Assembly: GCF_947488515.1 (NCBI RefSeq)
Contig: NZ_CANKZF010000001.1
Coordinates: 1,550,001 to 1,614,000, forward strand
Length of the DNA stretch: 64,000 nt
Direction of reading: 5' to 3'
Origin: an uncultured Nocardioides sp.
GTDB taxonomy: Bacteria; Actinomycetota; Actinomycetes; Propionibacteriales; Nocardioidaceae
The translations under genes and the position numbers were made by a program. Of the stretch, positions 14,484-22,478 are shown piece by piece; positions within the stretch are counted from its first letter, which is position 1; each line of letters opens with the position of its first letter. The notes beneath the pieces are model-generated. The model had not been told where the DNA came from. It ran no database searches and saw only the letters and a list, made by a program, of their open reading frames with translations.

Positions 14484-15180
14484 CGCCTGCTCCTTCTCCG
14501 TCGCCCGCACGAGCGACGCCCGGGTCCGGGTGACCGCTCGCGGCGGACCCTTCCGCGTCGTCACGCTCGCGGCGGGAGCGGGAGTGGTCCGGGTGGCGCT
14601 GGTGCCCACCCGCGCGCTGCTGCTCGCGGGGGACGCCGTGGAGGTGGAGTGCGACGTCGGGGACGGCCTCGCGCTCCACGTGCAGGAGACGAGCGGCACC
14701 GTGGCGTACGACATGCGCGGCGGGTGTGCGTCGTGGTCGTTCGCCGCCCGGGTCGGGGTCGGGTCACGGCTGGTGCTCGACGCGCTGCCCTGGGTGTCGT
14801 CGGGCGGCTCGCACGTCACCCGGACGACGTCCATCCACCTGGCCGAGGCGGCCACGCTGCTGGCCCGGGAGACCCTCGTGCTGGGCCGGTCCGGTGAGCG
14901 ACCCGGCACCCTCGTGTCACGGACGACGATCACCCGCGAGTCCCGTCCGCTGCTCGTCGAGGAGCTGAGCTCGGACCACCTGGCGCCCCACCGGGTGCTG
15001 GACAGCGTCCTGGCGGTCGGCACCAGCCACCCGCCACCCCCCGGCAGTCCGTCCCCGTTCCGGCTGGACAGCGGGGACCGGCTGTGGCGGAGGCTGGGGC
15101 GCGAGGCGCACGCGACCGCCGCAGCGCTCGACCCGGTGTGGACGGCCCTGCACCGCGCGGATCAGTCGTGGGCCTGGTAG
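14458..15180 (+). CDS. ureD: Urease accessory protein UreD (UreH)
   Basis: A 240-aa UreD-family protein, the scaffold that binds apo-urease and passes nickel. Typical features are beta-rich composition and the stretch [20 protein letters not shown] (family form ...TQ..A.KVY). It overlaps ureG by 26 bp, and its 3' end overlaps the convergent membrane-protein gene by 19 bp. Order A-B-C-F-G-D without E is that of mycobacteria and other actinobacteria. Confidence 0.88.
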   Translation: MTTTSTHTDACSFSVARTSDARVRVTARGGPFRVVTLAAGAGVVRVALVPTRALLLAGDAVEVECDVGDGLALHVQETSGTVAYDMRGGCASWSFAARVGVGSRLVLDALPWVSSGGSHVTRTTSIHLAEAATLLARETLVLGRSGERPGTLVSRTTITRESRPLLVEELSSDHLAPHRVLDSVLAVGTSHPPPPGSPSPFRLDSGDRLWRRLGREAHATAAALDPVWTALHRADQSWAW

Positions 15181-17702
15181 TCGACCGGACCCATCATCTC
15201 GCCCGCGTCGTCGGTCGCGTCGGCGGTCGCTGAGGCGGACTCCTGGCGTACGTCCTCGCGCGGGGAAGGCACCGAGGGGGTGCGGCCCAGGACCCGGCCC
15301 GCCAGCCACTCGACGGCGTCGTCCCAGTCGGGCGACAGGGCGAAGTGGCTGTGCTGCATCATCGAGGTGAGGGGCTCGGCGTGCAGCTCGCGGTCGGGTG
15401 GGCTCGGGTCGAGCAGCCGCCAGTCGCGTCCGCACTCGCGTCGTCCGGTGCGGACGGCGGGCAGGAGGTCGGGCACGAGCGGCCACCGGTCCTCCGCGCT
15501 CGCCGGCGGGCCCAGCCGGCGCGAGCGCAGCACCTGCTGTGTCTCCTCACCGGTGTGCGCCCAGCTGAGCACCGGGCCCGCAATCGGGTCGGTGTCGCGG
15601 AAGAGGTTGATCCAGCGACCTCCGAGCGCGCGGTCGAGCGCGGTGAGCACGTGGTAGCTCGTGTACGCCGGGAACGCGCGCGGGAAGATCACCTGCAGCT
15701 GGGAGCCGAAGGTGAGGAAGCCGACGCGCGCGAGCTCCTGCGGGTTCAGCCACAGCAGCGCAGCGACCGAGATGAAGCTGCCCTGGCTGTGCGCCTCCAC
15801 GACGACCGCGTCGGCCACCTCGGTGGTCGACGGCTCCGCCTCGGTGCAGGTGCCGAGGTGGTGGCGGATCCGGTCGCGCAGCGACTGGACCGCAAACTGC
15901 GAGTACGGCGGCGGCACGAACGGGTGCACCGACCGCGGCCAGAACGACACCACGTCCCACACGACGTTGACGACCCGCTGCCGGTCGCGGGCCCGCAGGG
16001 ACTGGCGCGCCGTGGTCATGAGCAGGCCGGCCAGGGCGATCAGCGTGAGGGCGCCCAGTCGGGAGATCACCTCCACCCAGTCGTCGGGCAGTCCGTCGCG
16101 CGGTGCGCCCACACCGGTCATGAGGTCGATGGCGAGGAGCACCGCGAGCACCATGCCGAGTAACGAGAAGCAGACGAGCACGACGGGCAGCCCGAGCTTG
16201 ACCCGCGCGACCGCGCTCGCCGTCGCGATCCGGCGTACCCGCTCGTCCGTGAGCCACGTCGGCGCGTCGGACCCCTCGCCCGACCCGTCGCTAGCGGACG
16301 GTCCGTAGACGAGGCCGTAGCTGCGCCGCACCCGTTCGGTGCGCCAGTCGCGGTCCGTCCACGTGCGGAACCCGAGCACGAGGCCGACGGCCGCCATGAG
16401 CAGCACCGAGATGCCCCAGGTGAAGGTGACGCCCTCGACCAGCTTGGGCAGCGCGGCGTCGTCGACCAGCAGCTCGGCGCTGGCCAGCAGCAGCGCCGCC
16501 GAGTAGCCGACGGCGAGGAAGCCGCCGAGGGCGGCGACGACCGGCGCCGCCATCCCCGCGGCGTAGCGGCGGAAGGGGCGGGGCACCTCCGCGTCGAGGT
16601 GCCGGGTGGCGTGCGCGAGGCCCGCGGAGGCGGCGAAGAGGACGATCAGCGTGCCTGTCAGGACCACCACGAGCGTGTTGGACACCTCGTCCACGGCTGC
16701 GAGCGGGTTGTCGGGGTTCACCCCGCGCAGCAGCAGCATCACCACCGACGACAGCAGGACCGCCAGCGCGAGGCACGCGGCCATCAGGCCCACCGCCGGT
16801 CGCTGGAGGACCCGGTTCCAGCTCTCCAGCGCCGAGTCGCGCTCCCACGACCGGGGAGCGCTGTGCTCGGGGTCGCCGAGCACCGCCACCAGCACGGCGA
16901 GGGCCGCCAGCAGCCCCGCGCTGGCGGCGTACACGAACGAGCTCAGGCTGGTGCCCAGCTGCGCGTCGCCGTCGGTGAGGCTGCCGACGAGGGCCACCGT
17001 CGCCCAGCCGCCCGCGAGGTGGAGGCGTCCGAGGCTGGTGGCGTCGGGGTCGCCGGCGTAGAAGTTCTCCCGGGTCAGGCCGGACGACTCCCCCAGCGAG
17101 CGGCCCAGGGTGTCGGCGGCGTCGGGCGGCTGGCGCACGGTCGTGTTGCGCCGCCCGAGCCGGTAGAGCACGAGCACCCCGCCGGCTGCGACCAGCGCGC
17201 CCGCCGCCAGGAGCGTGCCCTCCCCCAACGCCTGGCCGAGCCGGGTGGTGGCGAGCCGTTGCCGGGCGACCAGGTCGATGCTGATCGAGGACGCGGCCAG
17301 GGCGAACGTCGCGGTCAGCCCGAGGGCGAGCAGCCGCAGCGCCCCGCCGACCACGGTGTGGAAGATCCGCTCGCGCCACGACGAGGGCGGGCTGAGCATG
17401 AACTGCGCGGCGTTGACCATGCCGAACGGGACCAGCGCCAGCCACAGCGCCTGTCGCCAGTTGCCCGAGGTGTAGCGGCCCCAGTGGAAGCCCTCGAGCC
17501 TGGTCGACCGCGTGTGGGGACCCTTGCCGTCCTCGACGGGGTCGGGTGGCTTGTCGCCGAAGCAGTCGACCGCGACGAAGAACCGCGAGAACTCGTCGCC
17601 GGCCTCCTGCCGGGCATGGTGCGTCTCGAGCATCTCCTCGGGCGGCGTTCCACTGACGCCGTGGACCCGCAGCTCCACGATCTTCGCGCTCGTGACATCC
17701 AT
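15162..17702 (-). CDS. Large polytopic membrane protein with alpha/beta-hydrolase-like halves
   Basis: An 846-aa protein of unknown function. The N-terminus has VELRVHGVSGTPPEEML, resembling the oxyanion strand of a lipase-like fold. Residues ~70-580 hold about 10-12 hydrophobic segments. The C-terminal ~200 residues return to a soluble domain with VVEAHSQGSFIS, a nucleophile-elbow-like HSQGS near residue 640, then TFGSQLQV. The hydrolase appears split around a membrane domain. ATG at 17702 gives the conserved MDVTSAKIVELRVHG start; the frame is open 96 bases upstream but that part is non-conserved in character. Confidence 0.7.
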   Translation of the reverse strand: MDVTSAKIVELRVHGVSGTPPEEMLETHHARQEAGDEFSRFFVAVDCFGDKPPDPVEDGKGPHTRSTRLEGFHWGRYTSGNWRQALWLALVPFGMVNAAQFMLSPPSSWRERIFHTVVGGALRLLALGLTATFALAASSISIDLVARQRLATTRLGQALGEGTLLAAGALVAAGGVLVLYRLGRRNTTVRQPPDAADTLGRSLGESSGLTRENFYAGDPDATSLGRLHLAGGWATVALVGSLTDGDAQLGTSLSSFVYAASAGLLAALAVLVAVLGDPEHSAPRSWERDSALESWNRVLQRPAVGLMAACLALAVLLSSVVMLLLRGVNPDNPLAAVDEVSNTLVVVLTGTLIVLFAASAGLAHATRHLDAEVPRPFRRYAAGMAAPVVAALGGFLAVGYSAALLLASAELLVDDAALPKLVEGVTFTWGISVLLMAAVGLVLGFRTWTDRDWRTERVRRSYGLVYGPSASDGSGEGSDAPTWLTDERVRRIATASAVARVKLGLPVVLVCFSLLGMVLAVLLAIDLMTGVGAPRDGLPDDWVEVISRLGALTLIALAGLLMTTARQSLRARDRQRVVNVVWDVVSFWPRSVHPFVPPPYSQFAVQSLRDRIRHHLGTCTEAEPSTTEVADAVVVEAHSQGSFISVAALLWLNPQELARVGFLTFGSQLQVIFPRAFPAYTSYHVLTALDRALGGRWINLFRDTDPIAGPVLSWAHTGEETQQVLRSRRLGPPASAEDRWPLVPDLLPAVRTGRRECGRDWRLLDPSPPDRELHAEPLTSMMQHSHFALSPDWDDAVEWLAGRVLGRTPSVPSPREDVRQESASATADATDDAGEMMGPVDYQAHD

Positions 17703-17816
17703 GGCCAGCCTCCGCGGCCCTCCGCGGCGGGTCGAGAACTCACCGCTGCCGCCCCTCCCATTGGAGCGGAGTTGCCCACAGTTGTCCATGCCGGGCAAAG
17801 GCGGGCAACGACGAGC

Positions 17817-17840
17817 GCCCCCGCCCTGGTGGACGGGGGC
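17817..17840 (-). terminator. Hairpin downstream of the HBHA-like gene
   Basis: GCCCCCG (17817-17823) pairs with CGGGGGC (17834-17840) around a 10-nt loop, 52 bp past the stop of the HBHA-like gene on its strand. There is no U-tract, so termination would be inefficient or factor-assisted. Confidence 0.4.
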
Positions 17841-17891
17841 CCTCGGCCTTGCTCAGAACAGCATCAGCTGCTGCTCATCGGCTGGTGCTCT

Positions 17892-18614
17892 TCAGTCGCC
17901 GACCTTCTGGGCGGCGTCGGCGACAGCCTTGACCGCGTTGGTCGCGGTGTCGGTGGCGGCGGTGGCGGTGGCCTGGGCGCTGCTCTGCGCGGTGGCGGTC
18001 TTCTTCGCCGCGGTCTTGCGCGCGGTGGTCGCGGCGGCCTTCTTGCCCGCGGCCTTCTGGGTGGCCTTCTTGGCGGTCGGCTTCGGCTTGGGGGCGACCT
18101 TGGTGGCGGCCGTCTTGTCGGCGGCGGCGGTGGTGGCCTCGGCGGCCTTCTTGGCCTGGGTCGCGGTGGTCTTCGCCTTCGTCACGGTGGTCTTGGCGGA
18201 GGTCACGGTGGCCTTGGTCGACTCCTGGCGGCGGATGCGGCCCACGAGGGACTCGCCGCGCTTGACGAGGTCGGTGTAGGTGGCGTTGGCCGCGGAGACG
18301 TTGCCGTCGACGAGCGCGGAGACCTGCGTGGTGACCTTGGCCGGGTACGCCCGGGCCTCGGACTGCAGCTCGGCGACGCGGGCCTCGATGGCGGCGCGGC
18401 GGGCCTGGGCCTGCTTGCGCAGCGCCTTCGGGTCGGTCGCGGTCTTCTGCACGTCGCTCACGCGGGTGGTGACGTCCTTCTGCACGGCTGCGACGCGCTT
18501 CTGCACGTCGGCCACGGCCTCACGGACGGCCTCGACGGCCAGGTCGGTGACGCCGACGCCGGCGAGGACGGGCTTGAGGGCTTCGGTCTTGAGGTCGCGC
18601 TTGGTGGTGGCCAT
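17892..18614 (-). CDS. HBHA-like protein with Lys/Ala-rich tail
   Basis: A 240-aa protein resembling heparin-binding hemagglutinin. Residues ~20-140 form a long alpha-helical coiled-coil region rich in VQK/RVAEL repeats. Residues ~145-230 are a lysine/alanine/threonine-rich low-complexity tail with histone-H1-like KKA and KPKPTAKKA runs. In mycobacteria HBHA binds heparan sulfate and lies beside an XRE regulator, as here. A free-living strain more likely uses it for cell-envelope or DNA/lipid binding. The ATG has an AAGGAG site (minus strand). It lies 53 bp after the XRE gene, in the same operon. Confidence 0.75.
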   Translation of the reverse strand: MATTKRDLKTEALKPVLAGVGVTDLAVEAVREAVADVQKRVAAVQKDVTTRVSDVQKTATDPKALRKQAQARRAAIEARVAELQSEARAYPAKVTTQVSALVDGNVSAANATYTDLVKRGESLVGRIRRQESTKATVTSAKTTVTKAKTTATQAKKAAEATTAAADKTAATKVAPKPKPTAKKATQKAAGKKAAATTARKTAAKKTATAQSSAQATATAATDTATNAVKAVADAAQKVGD

Positions 18615-18667
18615 GGGGTTCTCCTTCATTGGGGGATGGTGCTGACAGTTGTTCCGGTGGTCTGTGG

Positions 18668-19171
18668 CTAGAGCTCGTCGGCGGGCTCGGCGGTCTCGAC
18701 GGGGTCGACTGCCCCGGAAGGCCGTGCCGGCGCCGCGTCGCGCTCGTTGAGCGCGAGGAACGAGGCGTACACGTCGAGCAGCGAGTGCTTCTGCCGCTCG
18801 GTGAGCGCGGTGTCGGCGAGGATCGTGAGCTCCACCGACCCGGGCTGCCCGGGGTCGGGGTGGACGATGCCGGCACGGACGTAGAGCTGCTCGGCGCTGA
18901 CGCGCAGGGCGCGGGCCAGCTGCTGGAGCACCTCGGCCGAGGGCTTGCGCAGGCCGCGCTCGATCTGGCTGAGGTAGGGGTTGCTCACTCCGACCTGGTC
19001 GGCGAGCTGTCGCAGGGAGAGCTGCGCGCCGAGGCGCTGCTCCTTGAGGTAGTCCCCCAGCGTGCCGAGCGAGCCGACGACCGCCTTGCTGGTCTTGCTG
19101 CCGGTCTTGGAAGCCGCCTTCGACGCCTTCTTCGAGCTTGCCCTGGCCGGGGTCATCTTGTCCTTGGCCAT
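18668..19171 (-). CDS. XRE-family transcriptional regulator (Rv0474-like)
   Basis: A 167-aa regulator. A basic Ala/Lys/Ser N-terminus (residues 1-33) is followed by a Cro/C1 HTH (~37-95) with LRQLADQVGVSNPYLSQIER, and an acidic tail. It heads the operon with the HBHA-like gene; the same pair is conserved in mycobacteria (Rv0474-hbhA from memory). The promoter carries a perfect 18-bp palindrome between its -35 and -10, so negative autoregulation of both genes is likely. The start at 19171 is leaderless in type, 6 nt from the -10. Confidence 0.85.
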   Translation of the reverse strand: MAKDKMTPARASSKKASKAASKTGSKTSKAVVGSLGTLGDYLKEQRLGAQLSLRQLADQVGVSNPYLSQIERGLRKPSAEVLQQLARALRVSAEQLYVRAGIVHPDPGQPGSVELTILADTALTERQKHSLLDVYASFLALNERDAAPARPSGAVDPVETAEPADEL

Positions 19172-19177
19172 GTCCCA

Positions 19178-19207
19178 ATTGTGCTAACAAGTGTTAGCAA
19201 ATTTCAA
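19178..19207 (-). promoter_or_regulatory. XRE-HBHA promoter with 18-bp operator palindrome
   Basis: On the minus strand: TTGAAA (-35, 19202-19207), an 18-bp spacer, CACAAT (-10, 19178-19183), 6 nt, ATG. The spacer is filled by the perfect palindrome TGCTAACA-AG-TGTTAGCA (19182-19199), which overlaps the -10 by two bases. A repressor bound there would block RNA polymerase directly. Confidence 0.65.
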
Positions 19208-19314
19208 ATCGTGGGCGGGTGAGACCTCTCACAAGTCCTTTGCCGAAGAGCAGTTCCGCGCTAGCAGCCGGTTCGCACACGGTGTCGAGTGCGGTGCCGA
19301 CCTAGGATCCCCCC

Positions 19315-19815
19315 GTGTCCGCCCATCTCCTGAGCCGCCGAGCGCGTACGGCGGTGTGCGCCGCGCTGGTCGCCTGGGTCGTGCTGCTGACGGTCGTCCT
19401 GCTGGCGCCGTCGTCGAACGGGCCGGACTGGGTGATCTCCCACCTGACGCGGGCGCTGCAGCAGCTGGGGCTCCCGGAGGTCCTGGCCCATCCCGGGCGC
19501 GTGGAGTCGATGCTCAACGTGGTGGCGTTCGTGCCGCTGAGCCTGCTGGGCAGCCTGCTGTGGACGCGACCCACCTGGCGGGACTGGACGGCGGTCGGCT
19601 TCGTGGTGTCGTTCGTCGTCGAGGTGGTGCAGGCCGTGGCGCTCGGCGCGCGGCAGGCGACCAACGCCGACGTCGTCGCCAACACCCTCGGCATGCTGGT
19701 CGGCGCGCTCCTCGGGCTGCTGGTGAGGAGGCTGCTGGAGTCGAGGACCTCAGAAGGCCGCGCGGATCTCCCCGACCGGCAGTCCTCCGCCGAGGAGCTC
19801 GAACCGCCCCGTTGA
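19315..19815 (+). CDS. VanZ-like membrane protein
   Basis: A 166-aa protein with four hydrophobic segments and the VanZ pattern LNVVAFVPLSLLGSLLW followed by FVVEVVQAVALGARQATNADVVAN. VanZ proteins are associated with low-level teicoplanin resistance in one case, but most family members are uncharacterised. GTG at 19315 lies 6 nt after TAGGAT (leaderless type). The last 66 bp overlap the 3' end of the convergent asparaginase gene, so the acidic C-terminal tail is coded antisense to another gene. Confidence 0.78.
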   Translation: MSAHLLSRRARTAVCAALVAWVVLLTVVLLAPSSNGPDWVISHLTRALQQLGLPEVLAHPGRVESMLNVVAFVPLSLLGSLLWTRPTWRDWTAVGFVVSFVVEVVQAVALGARQATNADVVANTLGMLVGALLGLLVRRLLESRTSEGRADLPDRQSSAEELEPPR

Positions 19816-20715
19816 GCGGACCGCCTCGGCGTCCACGCCGTCCTCGTCGAGCACGCCCGAGCGGCGCAGCGCCTCCGCCATCAGCACCGGGCGGACGCGC
19901 GCGGCCCCGTCGTCGGTCTTGAGCGCCCAGGCGCGCCCGTCGGGGAGCGCGACGGCGTAGCAGGACTCGGCGCCGGCCTTGCCGATCAGCCCGGGGACGG
20001 CCCGGTGCAGGGCGAGCTCGTCGCGCGTGGTGCCGCTGACGTGCTCGGGGTGGCGGCGGATCGCGTCGGCGACGCGGCGCTGCGGACCGTCGGTCGCGGT
20101 GGCGAGGGACGCGAACGCCCGCGCCAGCCCCGTGAGCGACGTGGACAGCAGCGGCGCACCGCACCCGTCGACGGCCACCGCGTCGATCGGCTCCCCCGTG
20201 AGCCGGGCGAACGTGTCGGCGATCGCGACCTGGAGCGGGTGGGCGGGGTCGAGGTAGGTGGCGGTGTCCCAGCCCAGCAGCACGCACGTCGCGAGCATCG
20301 CCGCGTGCTTGCCGGAGCAGTTCATCAGGACCGGCGCCTTCGCACCCCCGGCCCGTACGACGGCCTCGCGAGCGCCGTCGTCGAGGGGGTAGTCGGCGGG
20401 GGTCTGGAGCGCCGACTCGTCGAGGCCGGCGGACGCCAGCGTGCGGCGTACGCCCTCGACGTGGAACGGCTCGCCGGAGTGCGAGGCGCACGCCAGGGCG
20501 AGCAGGTCGTCGGGCAGGTCGAGGCCGAGCTCGACCATCGCGAGGGCCTGGACCGGCTTGTTGCTCGACCGCGGCAGGACCGGGGCCGCGACCTCGCCGA
20601 CCGACCACTCGACCGAGCCGTCGGCGGCCAGGGCCACCACGGAGCCGTAGTGGTGCCCCTCGACGAACCCGGAGCGGACGATCTCGGCGACGACGGGCAG
20701 ACCTGCGACAGACAT
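19750..20715 (-). CDS. Asparaginase (PF06089-type, AnsA/Rhizobium-like)
   Basis: A 321-aa protein of the asparaginase family that is unrelated to E. coli AnsA/AnsB. Recognised by RSSNKPVQALAMV, SHSGEPFHVEGVR, NCSGKHAAML with the conserved Ser/Lys pair, VDGCGAP and GLIGKAGAESCYAV. It would release ammonia from asparagine in the cytoplasm. The ATG is 6 nt from TAGCCT on the minus strand, with no ribosome site. Divergent from cysC. Nitrogen control by GlnR is possible but I see no clear GlnR box here. Confidence 0.85.
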   Translation of the reverse strand: MSVAGLPVVAEIVRSGFVEGHHYGSVVALAADGSVEWSVGEVAAPVLPRSSNKPVQALAMVELGLDLPDDLLALACASHSGEPFHVEGVRRTLASAGLDESALQTPADYPLDDGAREAVVRAGGAKAPVLMNCSGKHAAMLATCVLLGWDTATYLDPAHPLQVAIADTFARLTGEPIDAVAVDGCGAPLLSTSLTGLARAFASLATATDGPQRRVADAIRRHPEHVSGTTRDELALHRAVPGLIGKAGAESCYAVALPDGRAWALKTDDGAARVRPVLMAEALRRSGVLDEDGVDAEAVRSTGRFELLGGGLPVGEIRAAF

Positions 20716-20755
20716 GGCGGCAGGCTACTCACCGCAGTTCTGAGAGGATGCGCGG

Positions 20756-21949
20756 GTGATCCAGCACTGCCCGACGCCGACCGAGCTCGACGACCTGGAG
20801 CTCCTGGTCTCCGGCGCCTACGCCCCGCTCTCCCGATTCAACGAGGACGGGAGCGTCGTCACCCTCGACCTGCCCGACGGAGCCACCGAGGCCGAGCTCG
20901 TCGACCCCGAGGGCCTGCCACTGGCCCGGGTCGCCCCTGACGGCTCGCTGGAGCCGCTCACCCACGCGCAGTACGGCCCCTTCCGCCGGCTGCACCTCAC
21001 CCCCGCCCAGGCACGCGAGCAGCACGCCGGCGCCACCTTCGTCCCCGTCGTCGACGCGCTCACGGAGGCCGACCTCGAGGAGCTGCGCGGGCTCGGCCGG
21101 GTCGTGCTCCTCGCGCTGATGGGCACCGGCACCTCGTCGCTGTCCCCCGTCGCGCTGGTGCGGGCCACACTGGTGGCCGCCGACCTGCTCGACGACGCCT
21201 CCGTCGTGGCCATCCCCCTGCCCGCCCACGGTGACGCGGACGCCGACCACGCCCTGGGCACCCAGGTGGTCGAGACCTATGCCGGCGGCGACCCGGTCCA
21301 CGCCTTGGCGGACACCTCCTCGTCGGGCGAGCCGGCGGGCCTCCCCGCCGCGATCGCCGCCATCGTCGACGCGGACCAGCCGGAGCCCGAGGAGCAGGGC
21401 CTCGTGCTCTTCTTCACCGGCCTGTCCGGGAGCGGCAAGTCGACGCTCGCCCGCGCGCTGATGGACCTGCTGCTCGAGCAGGGCGGCCGCACGGTGACCA
21501 GCCTCGACGGCGACGTCGTACGACGCCACCTGTCCGCTGGCCTGACCTTCAGCAAGGCCGACCGCGAGACCAACATCCGCCGCATCGGCTGGGTGGCCGC
21601 CGAGATCGCCCGCCACGGCGGGGTCGCGGTGTGCTCACCGATCGCTCCGTTCGCCGAGACCCGCGAGCAGGTGCAGGAGATGGTCGAGGCCGCCGGGGGC
21701 GCGTTCTTCCTCGTCCACGTCGCCACGCCGCTCGAGGAGTGCGAGCGCCGCGACCGCAAGGGCCTCTACGCCAAGGCGCGGGCCGGCGAGATCCCCGAGT
21801 TCACCGGCATCTCCTCGCCCTACGAGGAACCCGTCGACCCGGCCGTGCGCGTCGACACCACCGGCCGCACCATCGAGGACGCGCTCGACGACGTCCTGGT
21901 CGCGCTCGACGAGGCCGGCTACCTCCACCTGCGGGGCACCGATGACTGA
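20756..21949 (+). CDS. cysC: Adenylylsulfate kinase with degenerate ATP-sulfurylase-like N-terminus
   Basis: A 397-aa protein. Residues ~213-397 are an APS kinase: P-loop GLSGSGKSTLARAL, LDGDVVRRHLSAGLTFSKADRE, VCSPIAPFAETR, GLYAKARAG and FTGISSPYEEP. It phosphorylates APS to PAPS. Residues 1-~75 look like a sulfurylase PUA-type domain (ELLVSGAYAPLSRF), and ~100-200 resembles a sulfurylase fold but lacks the HxGH nucleotide motif, so sulfurylase activity is not expected. That step is covered by CysDN at 31-33 kb. GTG start has a GAGAGG site. The 3' end overlaps the phosphatase gene by 8 bp. Confidence 0.88.
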   Translation: MIQHCPTPTELDDLELLVSGAYAPLSRFNEDGSVVTLDLPDGATEAELVDPEGLPLARVAPDGSLEPLTHAQYGPFRRLHLTPAQAREQHAGATFVPVVDALTEADLEELRGLGRVVLLALMGTGTSSLSPVALVRATLVAADLLDDASVVAIPLPAHGDADADHALGTQVVETYAGGDPVHALADTSSSGEPAGLPAAIAAIVDADQPEPEEQGLVLFFTGLSGSGKSTLARALMDLLLEQGGRTVTSLDGDVVRRHLSAGLTFSKADRETNIRRIGWVAAEIARHGGVAVCSPIAPFAETREQVQEMVEAAGGAFFLVHVATPLEECERRDRKGLYAKARAGEIPEFTGISSPYEEPVDPAVRVDTTGRTIEDALDDVLVALDEAGYLHLRGTDD

Positions 21950-22478
21950 GCCGCTCCGGGTGCTCTTCGTCTGCACCGCCAACATCTGCCGCTCGCCCTT
22001 CCTCGAGCTCACCGCGCGCCGCCTGTCCGGGCCCGGCTCCGGGGTGGAGTTCTCCAGCGCGGGCACGCACGGCTTCGACAGCCACGCGATGGACGACGTC
22101 ATGGTCGCCACGCTCGCCGAGGACACCTCGTCCGACTTCGCGAGCCGCCGCGTCACCGGACCGCTCCTCGCCGAGGCCGACCTGGTGCTGACCGCGGAGG
22201 CCACGCACCGCAGCTTCATCCTCGAGGAGTTCCCCCAGCACCTCCGCAAGGTCTTCACCGTCGGCCAGTTCGCCGCCGCGGTGGAGGAGCACCCCGACCT
22301 GCGCGGGCGCGAGCTGATCGCCGCGGTCGGCGCCCGTCGTACGGCGGCGCGCCGCGAGCACGACATCGCCGACCCCTACCGGCGCGGGGAATCGGCTGCG
22401 GCCACGGCAGCAGACACAATGTCGAGAATGTTGGGTGTGATCGTTCCTCGGCTCGCTCCAGGAGGCTCCGGTGGCTGA
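21942..22478 (+). CDS. Low-molecular-weight protein tyrosine phosphatase
   Basis: A 178-aa phosphatase with the P-loop VCTANICRSP (CX5R: Cys11, Arg17) and a downstream DP in IADPYRRG for the general acid. LMW-PTPs of this type (Wzb-like) remove phosphates from BY-kinases controlling polysaccharide export. A BY-kinase gene lies 1.1 kb downstream on the same strand, so the pair is functionally plausible. Overlaps cysC (8 bp) and the TauE gene (8 bp), forming one operon. Confidence 0.87.
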   Translation: MTEPLRVLFVCTANICRSPFLELTARRLSGPGSGVEFSSAGTHGFDSHAMDDVMVATLAEDTSSDFASRRVTGPLLAEADLVLTAEATHRSFILEEFPQHLRKVFTVGQFAAAVEEHPDLRGRELIAAVGARRTAARREHDIADPYRRGESAAATAADTMSRMLGVIVPRLAPGGSGG

